A stretch of 16,649 bases of DNA from Nitrospinota bacterium (GTDB lineage: Bacteria > JAUXIQ01). Of the stretch, positions 7,892-16,267 are shown piece by piece. Each line of letters starts with the position of its first letter. Position 1 is the stretch's first letter. A model generated the notes under the pieces. The model searched no databases. It saw only the letters and a list, made by a program, of their open reading frames with translations, and was not told the origin of the DNA. The stretch spans positions 1 to 16,649 of the forward strand of contig JAUXIQ010000008.1 in the NCBI GenBank assembly GCA_030620925.1. The letters run 5' to 3'. The position numbers and the translations under genes were made by a program.

Positions 7892-9202
7892 TCATGCGTT
7901 ATGGAATCTTAAACATCCCCTGGCCTCGCCCACGGTGAACAGCGATCCTGTGACCAGTATAACGTCTTCCCGGCAAGCCCCTTCCAGGGCGGCGTCCAGG
8001 GCCTGGGGCACGGTCTCGGCGGTGACCGCTTCTTTGCCAAAATGAGAGACCAGCTCCTTCAAGGTGTCGATGTCCGCGGACCGTTTCATATCCGGCCTGG
8101 TGAGGACTACCCGGGAGGCTATGGGAAGCAGCTCAGCCAGTATACCAGACAAGTCTTTGTCTCCCATGGCCCCGAAGACCAGCACCGGCCCGGCGCAAGG
8201 AAACAACTCTTTCACCGCCTTGGCCAGAACAGCGGCCGCGGCCGGATTATGGGCGCCATCCAGGATAACGTAAGGTTCAGCGGATACCACTTCCAGCCGT
8301 CCGGGCCATCGGGCGTTCCGGAGCCCGGCCCTCAGCTCTTCCTCCTTCATCCGCAGACCGCTCCCTTCGAGTCTCAGGCAGGAAGCCGCCGCCAGGGCGG
8401 CGTTGCGAACCTGGTGTTCCCCCAGGAGCCGGATGCGGAGCCCGTTGAACCCTCGGCCCCTTTCGCTATAGTCGAAGGTCTGGCCGCTTAACCCGGTCTC
8501 CCTCCGTTCCCACCGGTAGTCCTTCCCTCCCACCGTGAGGGGGGAGCCGCACCGCCCGGCCGCGGATTCTATCACCGCCAGGGCCTCCGCCTTCTGATGT
8601 GAAGTGACCACGGGCACACCCTTCTTGATGATCCCGCTCTTCTCTCCGGCTATCTGTTTCAGGGTGTTACCCAGGCGGTCGGTATGATCGTAACCTATAT
8701 CGGTGATTATTGATAGTAGCGGGTTTACGACGTTCGTGGAGTCCAGCCTTCCGCCCAGGCCCACTTCCATCAGCGCGTAGTCCACCTCCTGGTCGACGAA
8801 ATAGGAGTAGGCCATGGCGGTGACGAACTCGAAGAAGGTGACGCAGCCGGAGGGAGAGAAATCAGCCGCGTTCGAGCCCAGCACAGCCCTTATCTGCTCG
8901 CAATAGCGGGCCACTTCTTCCCGGGAAATGTACTCATCGTTTATGCGGATGCGTTCTCTGAAATCTTCCAGATGGGGCGAGGTGAAGAGCCCCGCCCTGT
9001 ATCCATGACATTTGAGCACGGATTGGATGAGGGCGGCCACAGAACCTTTGCCGTTCGTCCCCGCGATGTGTATCACGGGCACCTTGGTTTGCGGCTCATC
9101 CAGTGCGCGCAACAGGTTTCTGATATTGGATAGACCCAGTTTTATACCGAACCTGTGCAGCGAATAAAGGTAACGTAAAGCGGCTTGGTATTCGTGAGAC
9201 AC
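7892..9202 (-). CDS. folC: Folylpolyglutamate synthase / dihydrofolate synthase
   Basis: FolC adds glutamate to folates, and in many bacteria also makes dihydrofolate from dihydropteroate; it is a cytoplasmic ATP-dependent ligase of the Mur ligase superfamily. The 436-residue protein has normal length. It shows the P-loop GTNGKGS at 48-54, TSPHLEDFRERI at 74-86, the FEFVTAMAY segment near 125-132, EVGLGGRLDSTNV at 146-158, GEKSGIIK near 186-193, which includes the lysine usually carbamylated in this superfamily, and DGAHNP at 315-320 in the C-terminal domain. The start is GTG at 9202, with an AGAG-type ribosome binding site overlapping the end of accD 10 bp away. The accD-folC pairing is common in proteobacteria. 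Whether it has both activities cannot be told from sequence by eye. Confidence 0.96.
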   Translation of the reverse strand: MSHEYQAALRYLYSLHRFGIKLGLSNIRNLLRALDEPQTKVPVIHIAGTNGKGSVAALIQSVLKCHGYRAGLFTSPHLEDFRERIRINDEYISREEVARYCEQIRAVLGSNAADFSPSGCVTFFEFVTAMAYSYFVDQEVDYALMEVGLGGRLDSTNVVNPLLSIITDIGYDHTDRLGNTLKQIAGEKSGIIKKGVPVVTSHQKAEALAVIESAAGRCGSPLTVGGKDYRWERRETGLSGQTFDYSERGRGFNGLRIRLLGEHQVRNAALAAASCLRLEGSGLRMKEEELRAGLRNARWPGRLEVVSAEPYVILDGAHNPAAAAVLAKAVKELFPCAGPVLVFGAMGDKDLSGILAELLPIASRVVLTRPDMKRSADIDTLKELVSHFGKEAVTAETVPQALDAALEGACREDVILVTGSLFTVGEARGCLRFHNA

Positions 9203-9212
9203 GAAATTCTCT

Positions 9213-10055
9213 TCAAGCTAACATTTGAAGCACTTGGCAGATGGTATTTTTCATGTTTTTGCGCTCCACCACCATATCCAGCATCCCGTGCTCCAGTAAG
9301 AACTCGGTCCTCTGAAAGCCTTCGGGGAGGCTCTGCCTGATGGTTTGTTCTATAACCCTGGGGCCCGCAAACCCGATAAGGGCTCCAGGCTCAGCCATTA
9401 TAACATCTCCCAGCATGGCGATGGAAGCGGTAACACCGCCGGTGGTTGGATTGGTGAGGACGGATACGTAGGGCACACCCGCCTTGGACAGCCGGGCCAG
9501 AGCGGCGCTGGTCTTTGCCATCTGCATCAGGGAGAACATGCCTTCCTGCATCCTGGCCCCTCCGGAACAGTGCACGATCACCAGGGATCTGGTTTTTTCC
9601 AGGGAGCGTTCGATGGCACGGGTAACTTTTTCACCCACCACTGAGGCCATGCTCCCTCCCATAAAGTCGAACTCGAATACGCATAATTCCAGGGGGACGC
9701 CTTCCAGCTCACCCTGACCGCAGATGACCGCCTCTTTCAACCCCGTCTTTTTCATGGCCGCCTTGATGCGATCGGGGTATCTCATGGAGTCGTTGAAATT
9801 CAGGGGGTCCAACGCGGCAAGCCCTGAGTCCATCTCCTCAAAAGTGCCCTGGTCCATGAGTTGCGCTATCCTTTCCCGGGCGCTTATGCGGAAGTGGTAA
9901 TTGCATTTGGGGCAAACGTTCGACCGGCGCTCCACCTCCTTCTTGTATACGATCTCCTTGCACCCTTCGCACTTTATCCAGAGCCCTTCCGGTATACGGA
10001 CCTTTTTGTCGCCCACCCGGGCGAGAGGACCCTTTATCTTCTGAAACCAGGACAT
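9213..10055 (-). CDS. accD: Acetyl-CoA carboxylase carboxyltransferase subunit beta
   Basis: AccD pairs with AccA to transfer carboxyl from carboxybiotin to acetyl-CoA, giving malonyl-CoA, the first committed step of fatty acid synthesis. The 280-residue protein has the N-terminal zinc ribbon with Cys29, Cys32, Cys48 and Cys51. A crotonase-fold carboxyltransferase domain follows, with [42 protein letters not shown] and [11 protein letters not shown]. All four zinc cysteines are present and the length is normal. ATG at 10055 gives the standard MSWFQKIK start, and a GGTGA stretch lies just upstream. It lies 31 bp after ilvC and 10 bp before folC, so it probably shares their message. The partner accA and the biotin genes are not in the window. 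Confidence 0.97.
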   Translation of the reverse strand: MSWFQKIKGPLARVGDKKVRIPEGLWIKCEGCKEIVYKKEVERRSNVCPKCNYHFRISARERIAQLMDQGTFEEMDSGLAALDPLNFNDSMRYPDRIKAAMKKTGLKEAVICGQGELEGVPLELCVFEFDFMGGSMASVVGEKVTRAIERSLEKTRSLVIVHCSGGARMQEGMFSLMQMAKTSAALARLSKAGVPYVSVLTNPTTGGVTASIAMLGDVIMAEPGALIGFAGPRVIEQTIRQSLPEGFQRTEFLLEHGMLDMVVERKNMKNTICQVLQMLA

Positions 10056-10086
10056 GACATCACCATCTTTATGTTTGCCGGTTGAC

Positions 10087-11079
10087 TTATTTTTTGATCC
10101 ACCGCATCATTCCGCGTAGTTTCTCTCCCACCTGTTCGATAAGATGTTCTTCATCCTTCTTGGTGAGAGCGTCGAATACCTCGCGCCGGTTCTCGTTTTC
10201 CTGAATCCACTCCCTGGCGAACTTTCCGGATTGAACCTCGGCCAGGATATTTTTCATCTCCCCGCGGACTTTCTCGTTAATAACCCTCCGGCCGCGGGTA
10301 ATATCCCCGAACTGGGCGGTGTCGCTTACGGAGAAACGCATATATTTTATCCCGCCCTCGTACATGAGGTCCACGATGAGCTTGAGTTCGTGCATGCATT
10401 CGAAATAGGCTATCTCAGGCTGGTAACCGGCCTCTACCAGAGTATCGAAGCCCGCTCGCACCAGTTCGCTCAAGCCGCCGCAGAGCACCACCTGTTCCCC
10501 GAAGAGGTCCGTTTCCGTCTCCTCTTTGAAAGTGGTCTCAATGACCCCCGCCCTGGTCCCCCCCAGGCCCCTGGCATAGGCCAGGGCGATGTCCTTGGCC
10601 TTTCCCGTAGCGTCCTGATGCAGGGCCAGCAGGCAGGGCACGCCGCCTCCCTCATTATATACACGCCTGACAAGATGGCCGGGCCCCTTGGGGGCCACCA
10701 TGAAAACGTCCACGTCAGCGGGGGGTACGATCTGATCGAAGTGTATGTTGAAGCCGTGGGCGAAAGCCAGGGCTTTTCCCGCTTCCAGTCCGCCGACGAT
10801 TTCTTCATCGTAAGCCTTCTTCTGCTTCTCGTCGGGGACGAGTATCATTATTATGTCGCCCGCTTGTGCCGCCTGCGCGGTGTCCAGAACCTGATGGCCG
10901 TCTTTTTCCGCGATCTCCCTCGATGCGCTGTCCGGTCGGAGCCCCACCACCACGTCAAGCCCGCTGTCTTTGAGGTTGCCCGCGTGAGCGTGTCCCTGGC
11001 TGCCGTAACCGATAACGGCTATTTTTTTCCCCGTCAATATGTCTAGATCGACGTCCTCGTCGTAGTAGATATTAGCCAT
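10087..11079 (-). CDS. ilvC: Ketol-acid reductoisomerase, class I
   Basis: IlvC rearranges and reduces 2-acetolactate or 2-aceto-2-hydroxybutyrate to the dihydroxyacids of valine and isoleucine synthesis, using Mg2+ and NAD(P)H. At 330 residues it is the short class I type. The Rossmann motif GYGSQG is at 24-29, and the cofactor loop reads GLRPDSAS at 46-53, with Arg48, Ser51 and Ser53 suggesting NADPH preference. Later come [12 protein letters not shown], the metal-binding [16 protein letters not shown] segment and [24 protein letters not shown] at 11079 has a good GGAGA ribosome binding site 7-8 bases upstream. It follows ilvN by 69 bp, a gap holding an eight-C tract and an inverted repeat. 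The function is secure; the cofactor preference is inference. Confidence 0.98.
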   Translation of the reverse strand: MANIYYDEDVDLDILTGKKIAVIGYGSQGHAHAGNLKDSGLDVVVGLRPDSASREIAEKDGHQVLDTAQAAQAGDIIMILVPDEKQKKAYDEEIVGGLEAGKALAFAHGFNIHFDQIVPPADVDVFMVAPKGPGHLVRRVYNEGGGVPCLLALHQDATGKAKDIALAYARGLGGTRAGVIETTFKEETETDLFGEQVVLCGGLSELVRAGFDTLVEAGYQPEIAYFECMHELKLIVDLMYEGGIKYMRFSVSDTAQFGDITRGRRVINEKVRGEMKNILAEVQSGKFAREWIQENENRREVFDALTKKDEEHLIEQVGEKLRGMMRWIKK

Positions 11080-11098
11080 CCGCTGTTCTCCATCAAGT

Positions 11099-11106
11099 GG
11101 GGGGGG
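11099..11106 (-). repeat. Eight-C homopolymer tract in the ilvC leader
   Basis: On the transcribed (minus) sense there are eight consecutive C residues, ending 19 bases upstream of the ilvC ATG and 7 bases upstream of its ribosome binding site. Tracts of this length can slip during replication. Here slippage would change leader length but not the reading frame of ilvC. Confidence 0.6.
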
Positions 11107-11136
11107 AATAAAGCCTCAACGCAAAAGCCTTATTCC
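11105..11136. repeat. Inverted repeat (GGAATAA/TTATTCC) between ilvN and ilvC
   Basis: Arms of 7 bases at 11105-11111 and 11130-11136 surround an 18-base loop. Overlapping the loop is a direct repeat of AAAGCCT, two copies 14 bases apart. The right edge of the dyad is 12 bases after the ilvN stop. It may be a processing site or a weak attenuating hairpin between ilvN and ilvC. The loop is large and the stem AT-rich, so stability is doubtful. Confidence 0.35.
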
Positions 11137-11148
11137 GGGTGAAACGGA

Positions 11149-11676
11149 TCAGGGTTTTACTCTGCCCGGTTTAAGCGTCCTGGGCCCTTTGGAGATGGCC
11201 ACCCTGCCCGTGCGGGCTATTTCTAATATGCCGAAAGAAGTCATGAGGTCGATAAACGCTTCTATTTTCCCTTCCTCTCCCGTCACCTCTATGGTGCAGG
11301 TCCTTGCGCTGGCGTCGATGATATTACCCTTAAAAACGTCGGCGGCCCGTATGAGATCGGCACGAACAGAAGCATCACCGCGCACCTTGACCAGGACCAT
11401 CTCTCGATTTACGTGGTTTTCCCGGCTGGTATCCACCACCTTGATGACATCGATGAGCTTGTTGAGCTGTTTGTATATCTGCTCCAGTATCTCCTCGCTT
11501 CCGTCGGTGACCAGGGTAACACGCGAAAGCGTGGGGTCCTCGGTGGGAGCCACGGAGAGGCTCTCTATGTTGTAGCCCCGGCCGCTGAAAAGACTGGCTA
11601 CCCGGGATAACACCCCGAACTTGTTCTGCACAAGGATGGAGAGTGTCCGTCGTCTTTGATTAGTTTTTTCGTTCAT
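11149..11676 (-). CDS. ilvN: Acetolactate synthase small (regulatory) subunit
   Basis: This is the regulatory subunit of acetohydroxyacid synthase; it binds valine through its ACT domain, inhibits the enzyme and also raises the activity of the large subunit. The 175-residue protein has an N-terminal ACT domain at about 10-85 (TLSILVQNKFGVLSRVASLFSGRGYNIESLSV, then LSRVTLVTDG) and a C-terminal domain with REMVLVKV, ARTCTIEVTG and FGILEIARTGRVAI. Length fits the IlvH/IlvN long form (about 160-175). The ATG at 11676 is 19 bp after ilvB; only a distant AAAGG serves as ribosome binding site, so coupling to ilvB is likely. Symbol ilvN or ilvH is a matter of usage. Confidence 0.96.
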   Translation of the reverse strand: MNEKTNQRRRTLSILVQNKFGVLSRVASLFSGRGYNIESLSVAPTEDPTLSRVTLVTDGSEEILEQIYKQLNKLIDVIKVVDTSRENHVNREMVLVKVRGDASVRADLIRAADVFKGNIIDASARTCTIEVTGEEGKIEAFIDLMTSFGILEIARTGRVAISKGPRTLKPGRVKP

Positions 11677-11695
11677 CCGTGTCGGCTAAACCTTT

Positions 11696-13399
11696 TCATT
11701 TTTTCTTCTCGGGTGGTCCCAGGATCATATCTTTGATGCCCGCCCCTAACGGCACCATGGGGTATACGTTTTCCTCCCGCTCGACGCGGAAATTCATGAC
11801 CACGGGTCCGGCCGTATTTATGGCCTCCTTGATGATCTTCTCCACATCCGAAGGCTTATTCCCCTCCATCCCTTTGGCTCCGTAAGCCTTGGCGACCCCC
11901 ACGAAATCGGGCGATACTTCCAGGTCCGTCGCCGAGTATCTTCGGTCGAAAAAGAGCTCCTGCCACTGCCTCACCATGCCCAGGTAGCCGTTGTTCAATA
12001 TGGCCACCTTCACGGGGAGCTCGTATTGGACGGCGGTGATGAGCTCCTGGATGTTCATCTGCACACTGCCGTCTCCTGCTATGGCGAATACCAGGCTGTC
12101 GGGATTGCCCACCTGGGCGCCGATGGCCGCCGGGAGACCGAAGCCCATGGTGCCCAGCCCGCCGGAGGAAAGCAGCCGCCGGGGTTTTTCAAACTTGTAA
12201 TACTGCGCCGTCCACATCTGGTTCTGGCCAACGTCGGTGGTAACGATGGCGTCGCCCCGCGTGAGACGATAAATTTCCTCCACAACCTGTTGCGGTTTTA
12301 TCACGTCATCGATCTTTTCGTATTTGAGGGGATTTTCTTTCTCCCAGGCATTAACCTCCTTCAACCATTCTCTGGTGATTTCTTTCCATTTCGTATCCGA
12401 ATGTTTTTTCAGTTCGGCCATCAAGCTTTTCAGAATGTTTTTGGCGTCTCCGACTATGGGAATATCCACCTTGACGTTTTTGCTTATGGCGGAAGGGTCG
12501 ATGTCGATGTGTATTATCTTGGCATTAGGAGCGAATTCCTCGATCTTGCCCGTGACGCGGTCGTCGAAGCGTGCCCCCACCGCTAGTATCAGGTCTGAAT
12601 TACTTATGGTCATGTTGGCCGCGTAGGTGCCGTGCATTCCCAGCATCCCCAGAAAAAGAGGGTGGCTGGCCGGAAATCCACCCAGTCCCATGAGGGTGGT
12701 GGTGGTGGGTATATTGATGAGCTCGGCCATTTGAACCAGCTCTTTTGAGGCCGCGGATATTATTACCCCGCCTCCGGCATAAATTACCGGCCGCGTGGAG
12801 TTAAGAATGAGGTTGGCGGCGCGTCGAATCTGGCCTGGGTTTCCATCGTAAACGGGGTTATAACCCCTGATTTCCACGGTCTTGGGATAAACGTGTCGGG
12901 TGGCGGCATCCAGCATGTCGCGGGGGAGGTCCACCAGGACCGGGCCGGGCCTTCCGGTTCGTGCGATGTGAAAAGCCTCCCTGATGGTCCTGGCCAGGTC
13001 TGCTACGTCTTTTACCAGAAAGTTGTGTTTGGTGATGGGCCGGGTTATGCCCACTATATCCGCTTCCTGAAAGGCATCCCCCCCGATGAGGTCGGTGGAT
13101 ACCTGACCGGTAAAAGCGATTAGGGGCACAGAGTCCATGTAAGCCGTGGCTATCCCGGTGACCAGGTTGGTGGCCCCCGGTCCGGACGTAGCCAGGCACA
13201 CGCCCACTTTACCCGTGGAGCGGGAGTAGCCGTCGGCGGCGTGGGCCGCGGCCTGTTCGTGCCTGGTGAGAATATGTTTGATATCGCTGTCCATCAGGCG
13301 GTCGTATAGTTTGAGCACCACACCCCCCGGAAACCCGAAGATATGGCTTACACCCTCCCTGACAAGACAGTCCAAAAATAGCTCCGCACCAATTCTCAT
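11696..13399 (-). CDS. ilvB: Acetolactate synthase large (catalytic) subunit
   Basis: This is the catalytic subunit of acetohydroxyacid synthase, a thiamine diphosphate, FAD and Mg2+ enzyme. It condenses pyruvate with pyruvate or 2-oxobutyrate, opening valine/leucine and isoleucine synthesis. The 567-residue protein carries [13 protein letters not shown], then [12 protein letters not shown] with the ThDP-activating Glu48, and [13 protein letters not shown] in the N-terminal domain. A central FAD/linker domain includes [10 protein letters not shown]. The C-terminal ThDP domain has GDGS at 442-445 through Asn-Asn at 469-470, and MVRQWQ, the herbicide-contact Trp region. This long form with a following ilvN marks an anabolic AHAS rather than catabolic AlsS. 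ATG at 13399 has a GAGGAT site about 8 bases upstream. It lies 89 bp after ilvD, with an AT-rich gap that may hold a promoter. Confidence 0.98.
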   Translation of the reverse strand: MRIGAELFLDCLVREGVSHIFGFPGGVVLKLYDRLMDSDIKHILTRHEQAAAHAADGYSRSTGKVGVCLATSGPGATNLVTGIATAYMDSVPLIAFTGQVSTDLIGGDAFQEADIVGITRPITKHNFLVKDVADLARTIREAFHIARTGRPGPVLVDLPRDMLDAATRHVYPKTVEIRGYNPVYDGNPGQIRRAANLILNSTRPVIYAGGGVIISAASKELVQMAELINIPTTTTLMGLGGFPASHPLFLGMLGMHGTYAANMTISNSDLILAVGARFDDRVTGKIEEFAPNAKIIHIDIDPSAISKNVKVDIPIVGDAKNILKSLMAELKKHSDTKWKEITREWLKEVNAWEKENPLKYEKIDDVIKPQQVVEEIYRLTRGDAIVTTDVGQNQMWTAQYYKFEKPRRLLSSGGLGTMGFGLPAAIGAQVGNPDSLVFAIAGDGSVQMNIQELITAVQYELPVKVAILNNGYLGMVRQWQELFFDRRYSATDLEVSPDFVGVAKAYGAKGMEGNKPSDVEKIIKEAINTAGPVVMNFRVEREENVYPMVPLGAGIKDMILGPPEKKK

Positions 13400-13444
13400 G
13401 GCAGACTGATCCTCATTCGTAAGGCGTAATCATACTAGATAGAT

Positions 13445-13462
13445 ATCATACCATATATTATA
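13445..13462 (-). promoter_or_regulatory. Candidate internal promoter for ilvB-ilvN-ilvC
   Basis: The 89-bp ilvD-ilvB gap has a sharply AT-rich core. It contains a perfect TATAAT (13457-13462) and, 6 bases further downstream, TATGAT with an extended TG element (13445-13450). A good -35 box is lacking for both, though an extended -10 can function without one. A separate start would let ilvBNC be expressed apart from ilvD. This is inference from base pattern only. Confidence 0.35.
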
Positions 13463-13488
13463 TATATCAGCGAGTTGGCCTCAGACCT

Positions 13489-15150
13489 TTAGGGCTTGAG
13501 TACAGCACCGGTATTTGCTGATGTAACTTGTTTGCTGTATCGGGCCAGGTATCCCGTGTTTATCTTGGGCTGAGGCGGGGTCCAGTTTTCAATTCGGCGA
13601 GAGAGTTCTTCTTCTTTTATCAGCAGATCGATCTTTCGGGCCGGTATATCGATGGAGATTTTGTCCCCTTCCTTGATCATCGCTATGGGTCCCCCTTCCA
13701 TGGCCTCCGGGGATATATGCCCTATGCAGGGCCCCCGCGTGCCCCCCGAGAACCGGCCGTCGGTTATGAGGGCCACCGAATCGCCCAGTCCCATGCCCGC
13801 GATGGCCGCCGTCGGCGAGAGCATTTCCCGCATACCGGGGCCTCCTTTAGGTCCCTCGTATCTTATGACTACCACGTCGCCACTCTTAATATTCCCCTCC
13901 ATGATAACCTTCATCGCTTCTTCTTCGGAATCGAAAGTTCTGGCCCGGCCGGTGAATACTCGCATAGCTTCGCTGACCGCGGATTGTTTCACCACGGCGC
14001 CCTGGGGAGCGAGGTTGCCCTTCAGCACGGCTATTCCGCCTTCCTTTTTATAAGCGTTCTCCGGGTCTCTTATAACTTCCTGTTCAAAGGCCGGGGCTCC
14101 ATCCGCTATCTGCCAGGTGGTGAGGCCGGAGACCGTGGAGACGTCGTTCAGCTTATCCTTCAACTTGCTCAGTACGGTGGGGATGCCGCCGGCGTATTCG
14201 AGATCTTCCATGAAGTGTTCACCGCCGGGTCTCAAGGAGGCTATCTGGGGGACCGAGGCGCTGATCTCATCGAAAACTTCCAGGCTCAGCGTCACGCCCG
14301 CCTCCCGGGCGATTGCCGGGATGTGCAGGACGGTATTCGTAGAGCCGCCCAGGGCCATATCCACCATGATGGCGTTTCTGAAGGCGGCGTCGGTCATGAT
14401 ACTGCGGGAATTCACCTCCTCCTTGATCAGTTCCACCATCCGGGCGCCGGTCTCGAAGGCCATCCGTCGTTTCTTGGAGGATACTGCCAGTGCGGTGGCG
14501 CATCCGGGTAAAGACATCCCCAGGGCCTCCGTCACGCAGGCCATAGTGTTCGCCGTGTACAGCCCCTGGCAGGAGCCCGCTCCGGGGCAGGCCTCCTCCT
14601 CGAGGCAGGCCAATTCTCTTTCATCTATCTCCCCGCGCTGGAATCGGCCGACCGCCTCGAAGGTATCTCGCACAAAGGAGAGCCTCTCCATCTCGTATCT
14701 GCCTGAAAGCATGGGTCCGGCGGTTATGGCTATGGCGGGTATGTCCATCCTGGCCCCGGCCATGAGCATTCCGGGGGTTATCTTATCGCAGTTGGTGAGC
14801 ATTACCAGGCCGTCGAAGCGATGGGCCTCAACGACGGCCTCTATGATATCCGCTATAAGCTCCCGGCTGGGGAGGGAATAGTGCATCCCGCTGTGGCCCA
14901 TGGTTATGCCGTCGCAAATACCGGGCACGGAGAAGATAAAAGGGTAGCCGCCGGCGCTGTGCACACCTTTTTCTATGAACCGTTCCAGCTCCTTCATCCC
15001 TATATGGCCGGGTATTATGTCCGTGGCGCTGGAAACCAGGCCGATGAGCGGTTTCTCCATCTGGCTCTTGGGGAAACCGGTTCCGTAGAGAAGGGCGCGT
15101 ACAGGTGCGCGCTCCACGCCTTTCTTGATAGCATCGCTTCTCATTTTCAT
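13489..15150 (-). CDS. ilvD: Dihydroxyacid dehydratase
   Basis: IlvD removes water from the dihydroxyacids to give the 2-oxo acid precursors of valine and isoleucine; it is an iron-sulfur enzyme. The 553-residue protein is typical of the shorter IlvD forms. Landmarks are [23 protein letters not shown] from Cys79, [20 protein letters not shown] with Cys121, [23 protein letters not shown] with Cys194, [25 protein letters not shown] and [11 protein letters not shown]. At the first cluster position the sequence reads PGH (residues 47-49), not the PCN of the [2Fe-2S] plant and mycobacterial enzymes, suggesting an oxygen-sensitive [4Fe-4S] type. ATG at 15150 follows a strong GGAGAAAGGG site; an ATG two codons on is possible. 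It heads the leftward ilv run behind a good promoter candidate. Confidence 0.97.
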   Translation of the reverse strand: MKMRSDAIKKGVERAPVRALLYGTGFPKSQMEKPLIGLVSSATDIIPGHIGMKELERFIEKGVHSAGGYPFIFSVPGICDGITMGHSGMHYSLPSRELIADIIEAVVEAHRFDGLVMLTNCDKITPGMLMAGARMDIPAIAITAGPMLSGRYEMERLSFVRDTFEAVGRFQRGEIDERELACLEEEACPGAGSCQGLYTANTMACVTEALGMSLPGCATALAVSSKKRRMAFETGARMVELIKEEVNSRSIMTDAAFRNAIMVDMALGGSTNTVLHIPAIAREAGVTLSLEVFDEISASVPQIASLRPGGEHFMEDLEYAGGIPTVLSKLKDKLNDVSTVSGLTTWQIADGAPAFEQEVIRDPENAYKKEGGIAVLKGNLAPQGAVVKQSAVSEAMRVFTGRARTFDSEEEAMKVIMEGNIKSGDVVVIRYEGPKGGPGMREMLSPTAAIAGMGLGDSVALITDGRFSGGTRGPCIGHISPEAMEGGPIAMIKEGDKISIDIPARKIDLLIKEEELSRRIENWTPPQPKINTGYLARYSKQVTSANTGAVLKP

Positions 15151-15216
15151 ACCCTTTCTCCGGTGTGATATAAGAAGGCATTAATTGCCGAAAAACCTTT
15201 AATTTTAGTACTATAT

Positions 15217-15245
15217 AAATTATCATAGGGGTTTTGAGGTGTCAA
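15217..15245 (-). promoter_or_regulatory. Sigma70-type promoter candidate for ilvD
   Basis: A perfect -35 box TTGACA (15240-15245) is followed after exactly 17 bases by TAATTT (15217-15222), a weak -10 match. The surroundings are AT-rich, and a start near 15210 would give a leader of about 60 bases ending in the strong ilvD ribosome binding site. The leader contains a small GGCA/TGCC dyad (15177-15189) but no branched-chain-rich leader peptide and no T-box features. It probably drives ilvD and the genes behind it. Confidence 0.5.
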
Positions 15246-15349
15246 ATACAAACATTTGAGTCTGTCCCCCGATTAATCTTTATGAGAGTGGTTTTGTAAA
15301 ATCGTGCCCGAAGCGGGAATCGGGTATACGGTTATTATATATTTATTGT

Positions 15350-15358
15350 GGAGAAGGA
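15350..15358 (+). promoter_or_regulatory. Ribosome binding site deciding the MBL-protein start
   Basis: GGAGAAGGA lies just before the ATG at 15363. A GTG at 15348 in the same frame would place this site inside the coding region and has no site of its own, so the ATG is preferred. Confidence 0.65.
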
Positions 15359-15362
15359 TAGG

Positions 15363-16202
15363 ATGCTCGTTGCTCCAGGGGTGCATCATTTAAAGATTCA
15401 CAGCAGGACGCTGAAACCGGCGCGCTACACCAATGTTTACGTCATCGGTGAGAAGGAAGTCATTATCATCGACGCCGGGTATGCTGAGGAAACCGATCTG
15501 GATAAGCTCTTCCATCTGCTCGAAGAGCTCGGAAAGCCACGCGTGCTCATGAACGTTATCAGCCATCGGCACAAGGACCATTATAACCGTGTAAATTCGA
15601 TAAAAGAGAGGGCTGGCGCCGAAGTGGCCGCCCACCGGGAAGACATGGGCCCCATAAACGAAGGCCTGAGCGGTCTGTATGTGGAAAAGATGCTCAGGGG
15701 CGGGGAGGAGCTGAAGGCCGATGGCAAGAAAATAAGGGTGCTGCATATGCCGGGCCATACTCCAGGGATGCTCAACTTCTATATGGAGGAAGAAGGGTTG
15801 CTGTTTACCAGCGACAACGTAGTGGGCTTCGGCACCACCTGGATAGGGCCCCCGGACGGGGACATGGCGGTCTATCTGGACTCGCTGCGCGGGCTTCTTT
15901 CGCTGAAGTCTACAAGATTGTGTCCCGGCCACGGGCCTATCATCGATAACCCCTCGCAGAAGATAGAAGAGATAATGAAACACCGCTTCCAGCGAGAAGA
16001 TCAGATACTTTCTCTCATCGGCGGCGGAATATCCACTTCTCAGGAGCTTTTCAACAAAGTGTACGTGAAGGGCGAAAAGATACACGATTCGCTCTATACT
16101 GTCGCCCGACGCACCATTGAAGGGCATCTGATGAAACTGCAAAAGGATGGGAAGGTAACCAGACAAGAAGAAGGAGAAAACAGCCGATACTATGTTGTGT
16201 AG
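15363..16202 (+). CDS. LACTB2-like metallo-beta-lactamase-fold hydrolase with winged-helix C-terminus
   Basis: This is an MBL-fold metal hydrolase of the group that includes LACTB2, whose human member is an endoribonuclease; bacterial members have varied or unknown substrates. The 279-residue protein has the metal motif HRHKDH at 68-73, PGHTPG with His132, TSDNVVG with Asp151 and CPGHGP with His190, giving a complete two-metal site. From about 205 to the end it carries a winged-helix-like tail (HRFQREDQILSLI, then the VARRTIEGHLMKLQKDGKV helix-turn region), as in the BLACT_WH domain. There is no signal peptide, so it is cytoplasmic. It is transcribed away from ilvD and is followed 65 bp later by an exported thiol protein. 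It is not closely similar to the WalJ-like protein at 3841-4638. Family placement is good; the substrate is unknown. Confidence 0.87.
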   Translation: MLVAPGVHHLKIHSRTLKPARYTNVYVIGEKEVIIIDAGYAEETDLDKLFHLLEELGKPRVLMNVISHRHKDHYNRVNSIKERAGAEVAAHREDMGPINEGLSGLYVEKMLRGGEELKADGKKIRVLHMPGHTPGMLNFYMEEEGLLFTSDNVVGFGTTWIGPPDGDMAVYLDSLRGLLSLKSTRLCPGHGPIIDNPSQKIEEIMKHRFQREDQILSLIGGGISTSQELFNKVYVKGEKIHDSLYTVARRTIEGHLMKLQKDGKVTRQEEGENSRYYVV

Positions 16203-16267
16203 GCTTGAAAATGTCGAATTACACGTCGAAGATGAAATCGAATGTTTCCAAGGGAAAGGATCGTTAA

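Noticed and set aside
10144-11046. Plus-strand open frame (300 codons) opposite ilvC
   Set aside because: Wholly antisense to ilvC, which matches its family end to end.
13528-14511. Plus-strand open frame (327 codons) opposite ilvD
   Set aside because: Antisense to ilvD, no start signal and no family resemblance.
15302-15325. CCCG/CGGG hairpin in the ilvD-MBL divergent region
   Set aside because: Only 4-5 bp stems with several alternative pairings; it does not rise above chance for this region.
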